From JADLGF01 sp020849415 (GTDB taxonomy: Bacteria > Chloroflexota > Chloroflexia > Thermomicrobiales > UBA6265): a stretch of DNA of 53,197 nt. The stretch lies in contig JAPXTJ010000003.1 of NCBI GenBank assembly GCA_033812595.1, positions 1 to 53,197 of the forward strand, given 5' to 3'. Below, piece by piece: positions 50,042-53,197 of this stretch. The position numbers and the translations under genes are program-made. The notes below the pieces were generated by a model. That model made no database searches. It saw nothing but the letters and a program-made list of their open reading frames with translations, and was not told the origin of the DNA. The stretch's first letter is position 1; the number at the start of each line of letters is the position of its first letter.

Positions 50042-50093
50042 GGATAAGTCCCTTCCGTTCCGCCGTCCGGCGGCAACACGAGTTCTGAAGCGA

Positions 50094-50125
50094 CTTATAC
50101 AGGATTAGTGGTTGATGCGTCAACC
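50094..50125 (-). promoter_or_regulatory. Promoter with MarR-type palindrome before the FMN reductase
   Basis: Minus strand: TTGACG (50118-50123), 18 bp, TATAAG (50094-50099). GGTTGA-TGCG-TCAACC (50110-50125) covers the -35 box. It matches the two palindromes at 50661 and 50690. Confidence 0.75.
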
Positions 50126-50126
50126 A

Positions 50127-50648
50127 TCAAAACGACGCCGAGTCGATCGCCTCGATGCAAGGTTCGATCGCCGCCTCGCAGCCGCTCTCCGCTTCCGGAC
50201 ACCCCAGCGCTTCGAGCAACGTCAGGGAAATCTCGTCCAGCGCGGCGAGTTGCGCCGGCGTGAGCAGATCGAATACGTGCCGTTTGACGATAGCCGCGTA
50301 ACGCTCGGTCGCGTCAAGGGCAAGATCCCGGCCGGCGTCGGTGATCCGGATTACCGAGCCGCGGCTGTCTTCCACGCAGGGTTCGCGCCGGAGCAGCCCA
50401 CGCTCTTCCATCCGCCGGATCTGGTGCGAAAGCCGGCTCTTTTCCCAATCGAGTCCGCCGCGCAACGCCATGGCGCGTACGGCTTCGCCATCCACCAGGC
50501 TCAATTCGGTGAGAATGGCGAAGTCGGCCTCGGAGAGACCGGTTTCACGGGCGAGTTCACGGTTGATCTGACCGATCAGCCGCACCCGCATCCGTTGGAA
50601 GTTGGCCCAGGCAATCGCCGCGGGCTCGGAACAGTTCGCGATTTTCAT
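50127..50648 (-). CDS. MarR-family transcriptional regulator
   Basis: 173-aa winged-helix repressor. The recognition region runs through LSEADFAILTELSLVDG, WEKSRLSHQIRRMEERGLLRRE and SRGSVIRITDAGRDL (wing). Three cysteines near the C-terminus could sense oxidants as in OhrR-like MarR proteins; this is inferred. TGGGAG precedes the ATG. Divergent from the fusion oxidoreductase and upstream of the FMN reductase; all three promoters bear the same palindrome. Confidence 0.88.
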   Translation of the reverse strand: MKIANCSEPAAIAWANFQRMRVRLIGQINRELARETGLSEADFAILTELSLVDGEAVRAMALRGGLDWEKSRLSHQIRRMEERGLLRREPCVEDSRGSVIRITDAGRDLALDATERYAAIVKRHVFDLLTPAQLAALDEISLTLLEALGCPEAESGCEAAIEPCIEAIDSASF

Positions 50649-50660
50649 GCTCCCAGTGTA

Positions 50661-50703
50661 GTTGATCTGTCAACCTTCGTGATATACTGGTTGACGTGTC
50701 AAC
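50661..50703. promoter_or_regulatory. Two MarR-type operators in the divergent promoter
   Basis: GTTGA-TCTG-TCAAC (50661-50674) and GTTGA-CGTG-TCAAC (50690-50703), 29 bp centre to centre. A TATACT box for the plus strand (50683-50688) lies between them. Binding would block both marR and the fusion gene. Confidence 0.75.
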
Positions 50704-50716
50704 TACTGGAGGACCG

Positions 50717-52954
50717 ATGACCGACTACGGACACACACTCGAATTCGGCGTTTTCATCACGCCAACCGCGGACGATCCGGCCGCTGTCGTGGAACTGGCC
50801 CGACTGAGCGAACGGCTCGGCTACGATCTGGTCACGTTTCAGGACCATCCCTACATGGCGGACCGGCTCGAAACCTGGACCTTGCTCAGCTGGGTGGCTG
50901 CCGCCACCGAGCGCGTCCGCCTCTCCGCTAATGTCTTCAATCTGGCGTTGCGTCCACCGGCCACGCTGGCGCGGGCGGTCGCGTCGCTCGATCTGCTCAG
51001 CGGCGGGCGGTTCGAGCTTGGCCTTGGCGCCGGCGCCTTTCCGCAGGGAGTCGCGGCGATGGGCGGCGAGGTCCGCACCGGTGGCGCATCGCTTCGGGCG
51101 CTTGGAGAAGCGATCGAGATCATCCGCGCTCTTTGGACCACCGGCAGGCGGGGCATTCGTTTCGAGGGTGAGGCGTATCAGCTTGTTGGCGCGCAGCCGG
51201 GCCCGATTCCCGCCCACGATATCCCGATCTGGATCGGCGGCTACAAGCCGAAAATGCTCGAATTGATCGGCGCCAAGGGGGACGGCTGGATTCCGACCCT
51301 CAAATACATCACCCCGGAGGATCTGGCCGCCGGCAACCGGGCGATCGATGCGGCCGCCGATGTGGCGGGGCGCGATCCCCGCGAAATCCGGCGTCTGCTC
51401 AACATCTCGGGCGTTTTCCAGGCGGAGGCGGGCGGATTACTGCAGGGTCCGCCCGAACAGTGGGCGCGCGATCTCCGGCCATTCGTCACTGACCTCGGCT
51501 TTTCCACCCTGATCCTGATGAGCGACGATGCCGCCGAGATCGAACGCTTCGCCACCGAGGTGATGCCCGCATTGCGCGACGCCGTCGCCGATCGCCCGGT
51601 GATGACCGTCAAACGCGCCGCCATTCGCGCCCAACGGCGCGAGGGCATCGACTACGAAGGCACGCCCGCCGGCATCAGGGCGATAGAACCCGGCGATATC
51701 GATTACCCGCGGGTGAAATCAACCTACCTGCGAGGGGGCGCTCCCGGTATCGTGCTGCAACCGGCCAATGTGGAGCAGGTGATCGAATCGCTCGCCTACG
51801 CCCGGCGTCACCCTGATCTGCCGATGTCAGTCCGCAGCGGCGGGCATGGCGTCAGCGGTCGCTCGACCAACGACGGCGGTATCGTCATCGATCTCGGCGC
51901 GTTGAACGCGATCGAAGTTCTTGATGAAGCGACCCGCCGCGTCCGGATCGGACCGGGCGCGCGCTGGATGGAGGTGGCGGTCGCACTCGGACAGCGCGGC
52001 TGGGCACTGAGCTCGGGCGACTACGGCGGGGTGGGTGTCGGCGGCCTCGCCACCGCCGGTGGTATTGGCTGGATGGCGCGGCAGCATGGGCTGACGATCG
52101 ATCACCTGCGCGCCGCCGATATCGTGCTGGCCGATGGGTCACTGGTGCACGCCAGCGAGGCCGAAAACGCCGATCTCTTCTGGGCGATTCGCGGCGCCGG
52201 TGCCAATTTCGGTATCGTCACCGCCTTCGAATTCGAGGTTGATGAAGTCGGCGAGGTCGGATTCTCGCAGCTCGTCTTCGACGCCTCCGATCTGGCCGGT
52301 CTCCTGGAGCGCTGGGGCGCGGTGGTCGAGAACTCGCCGCGCGATCTGACCAGCTTCCTGATTGTCTCGCGGCAACGCGGCGGTCAGTTCATTGCGGTCG
52401 CGCTCAGCATGATCGCCTCGAGCGACGCGGAAACGATCCTGGCCAGGTTGCAACCGATGGCGCAGATCGCGCCGCTGCTCGATCAATCGGTCTACCTGAC
52501 CAGCTACGCCAGCGTGATGGCGAACGCCGCGCTCGACGATCACGCCGGGGTGGGGGAGCCGCTCTCACGAACTGGCTTGCTCGATCACATCACGCCCGAG
52601 TTCGCCCAGGCGGCGGAACGGCTGGTGCAGAGCGGCGCGAGTTACTTCTTCCAGATTCGTGCGGTCGGCGGCGCGGTGGCCGATGTCGATCCGGATGCCA
52701 CCGCCTATGCCAATCGCGCCGCCAACTTCTCGGTGGTGGCATTCGGCGCGAGCCCATCCCGCGTCGAGGAGCATTGGCCGGCGCTTCACGATCATTTCGA
52801 AGGGCTCTATCTCAGCTTCGAATCGACGCGGAGCATCGAGCGCCTTTACGACGCCTTCCCGCCGCGCACCCTCGAACGCTTGCGCGATCTGAAAGGCAAG
52901 TACGACCCCGAGAACGTTTTCCGGGACAATTTCAACATCGCCCCGCGGCGATGA
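50717..52954 (+). CDS. Luciferase-like monooxygenase fused to FAD-linked oxidase
   Basis: 745 aa. Residues about 1-305 form a luciferase-like (F420/FMN) TIM-barrel domain with TFQDHPYMADRLETW, LDLLSGGRFELGLGAG and IPIWIGGYKPKML. After a linker, a PCMH-type FAD domain (about 345-515) has RSGGHGVSGRS, whose His is the usual covalent FAD site, and GVGVGGLATAGGIGW; the second-cysteine position of berberine-bridge enzymes is not Cys. The C-terminus has the BBE motif KYDPENVFRDNFNI. GGAGG precedes ATG 50717. Two flavin enzymes in one chain suggest consecutive oxidations of one substrate. It overlaps the next luciferase-like gene by 4 bp. Confidence 0.85.
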   Translation: MTDYGHTLEFGVFITPTADDPAAVVELARLSERLGYDLVTFQDHPYMADRLETWTLLSWVAAATERVRLSANVFNLALRPPATLARAVASLDLLSGGRFELGLGAGAFPQGVAAMGGEVRTGGASLRALGEAIEIIRALWTTGRRGIRFEGEAYQLVGAQPGPIPAHDIPIWIGGYKPKMLELIGAKGDGWIPTLKYITPEDLAAGNRAIDAAADVAGRDPREIRRLLNISGVFQAEAGGLLQGPPEQWARDLRPFVTDLGFSTLILMSDDAAEIERFATEVMPALRDAVADRPVMTVKRAAIRAQRREGIDYEGTPAGIRAIEPGDIDYPRVKSTYLRGGAPGIVLQPANVEQVIESLAYARRHPDLPMSVRSGGHGVSGRSTNDGGIVIDLGALNAIEVLDEATRRVRIGPGARWMEVAVALGQRGWALSSGDYGGVGVGGLATAGGIGWMARQHGLTIDHLRAADIVLADGSLVHASEAENADLFWAIRGAGANFGIVTAFEFEVDEVGEVGFSQLVFDASDLAGLLERWGAVVENSPRDLTSFLIVSRQRGGQFIAVALSMIASSDAETILARLQPMAQIAPLLDQSVYLTSYASVMANAALDDHAGVGEPLSRTGLLDHITPEFAQAAERLVQSGASYFFQIRAVGGAVADVDPDATAYANRAANFSVVAFGASPSRVEEHWPALHDHFEGLYLSFESTRSIERLYDAFPPRTLERLRDLKGKYDPENVFRDNFNIAPRR

Positions 52955-53197
52955 CACGTCAGGCAGCAATCACCATGGACTACGGACACGATCTTCTCTT
53001 CGGCACATTCATCACCCCGACCGCACGGCCGGTGTCGCAGGCGGTCGAACTGACCCGCTTCGCCGAAGACGTCGGGCTCGATCTCGCCACGTTCCAGGAT
53101 CATCCCTACAACCCGGGTCTGCTCGATACCTGGACCCTGCTTAGCTATGCGGCCGCCAAAACGACACGCATCCGGCTTGCCGGCAACGTGCTCAATC
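52951..53197 (+). CDS. Luciferase-like monooxygenase (partial, second copy)
   Basis: Open to the right edge (82 codons). MDYGHDLLFGTFITPTA, ATFQDHPYNPGLLDTWTLLSY and IRLAGNVLN closely match the N-terminus of the preceding fusion protein, so this is a tandem paralogue. Start at ATG 52951, overlapping the upstream stop as ATGA, or at 52975. Whether it also carries an FAD-oxidase half cannot be seen. Confidence 0.8.
   Translation, partial: MTRQAAITMDYGHDLLFGTFITPTARPVSQAVELTRFAEDVGLDLATFQDHPYNPGLLDTWTLLSYAAAKTTRIRLAGNVLN

Overview
The window is about 53 kb of high-GC bacterial chromosome with dense coding on both strands. It most resembles Chloroflexota of the Thermomicrobia type. The pointers are a tig-clpP-clpX cluster with an appended C-terminal domain on trigger factor, Thr/Pro/Glu-rich linkers in secreted proteins, luciferase-like flavin monooxygenases, BMP-type ABC uptake and heptanucleotide tandem repeats. 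This placement is inferred from style and content; no rRNA or tRNA gene was found to confirm it.

Layout. 1-2.5 kb: BMP-family (nucleoside-type) uptake ABC system, minus strand, cut by the window edge. 2.5-3.7 kb: no annotated-size gene, but a consensus promoter, a structured leader, a 42-codon ORF with a strong Shine-Dalgarno sequence, a hairpin terminator, a long (GGGTTCC)n array and a hairpin cluster. 3.7-4.0 kb: small copper-chaperone-like protein under a CsoR-like operator. 4.3-6.5 kb: OmpR-type two-component system. 6.6-10 kb: AIM24-like protein, SH3b/M23 peptidase and a small secreted protein. 10.2-14.2 kb: tig, clpP, clpX. 14.3-16.3 kb: DinB-like protein and an SMP-30-like propeller. 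16.5-24.7 kb: glutamate synthase large subunit, divergent from a glutamine-synthetase-family enzyme that overlaps a PucR-type regulator. 24.8-28.3 kb: GNAT, M20 peptidase, YdcZ-type transporter and Gfo/Idh/MocA oxidoreductase. 28.3-31.2 kb: a compositionally distinct stretch holding the N-terminal part of a secreted M23 protein with an internal duplication. 31.4-35.9 kb: fused succinate-dehydrogenase membrane anchor and a 1152-residue secreted double propeller. 36-40.6 kb: two paralogous serine hydrolases flanking a BenE-type permease. 40.7-47.1 kb: aminotransferase, STAND regulator and ABC-2 exporter operon. 47.3-48.1 kb: Phd/PIN toxin-antitoxin pair with a perfect dyad operator. 48.1-53.2 kb: redox operon (FMN reductase, a 63-aa Cys protein, FrnE-like DsbA, Ohr), a MarR regulator and a luciferase-like/FAD-oxidase fusion. 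Three near-identical palindromes link marR, the reductase and the fusion into one apparent regulon.

Two genome-level patterns stand out. Heptanucleotide repeats recur at gene 3' ends, and in two convergent intergenic regions they are arranged as inverted arms that form terminator-like hairpins. A 109-114 bp palindromic REP-like element occurs twice. The least explained locus is the orphan transcription unit at 2749-3335.
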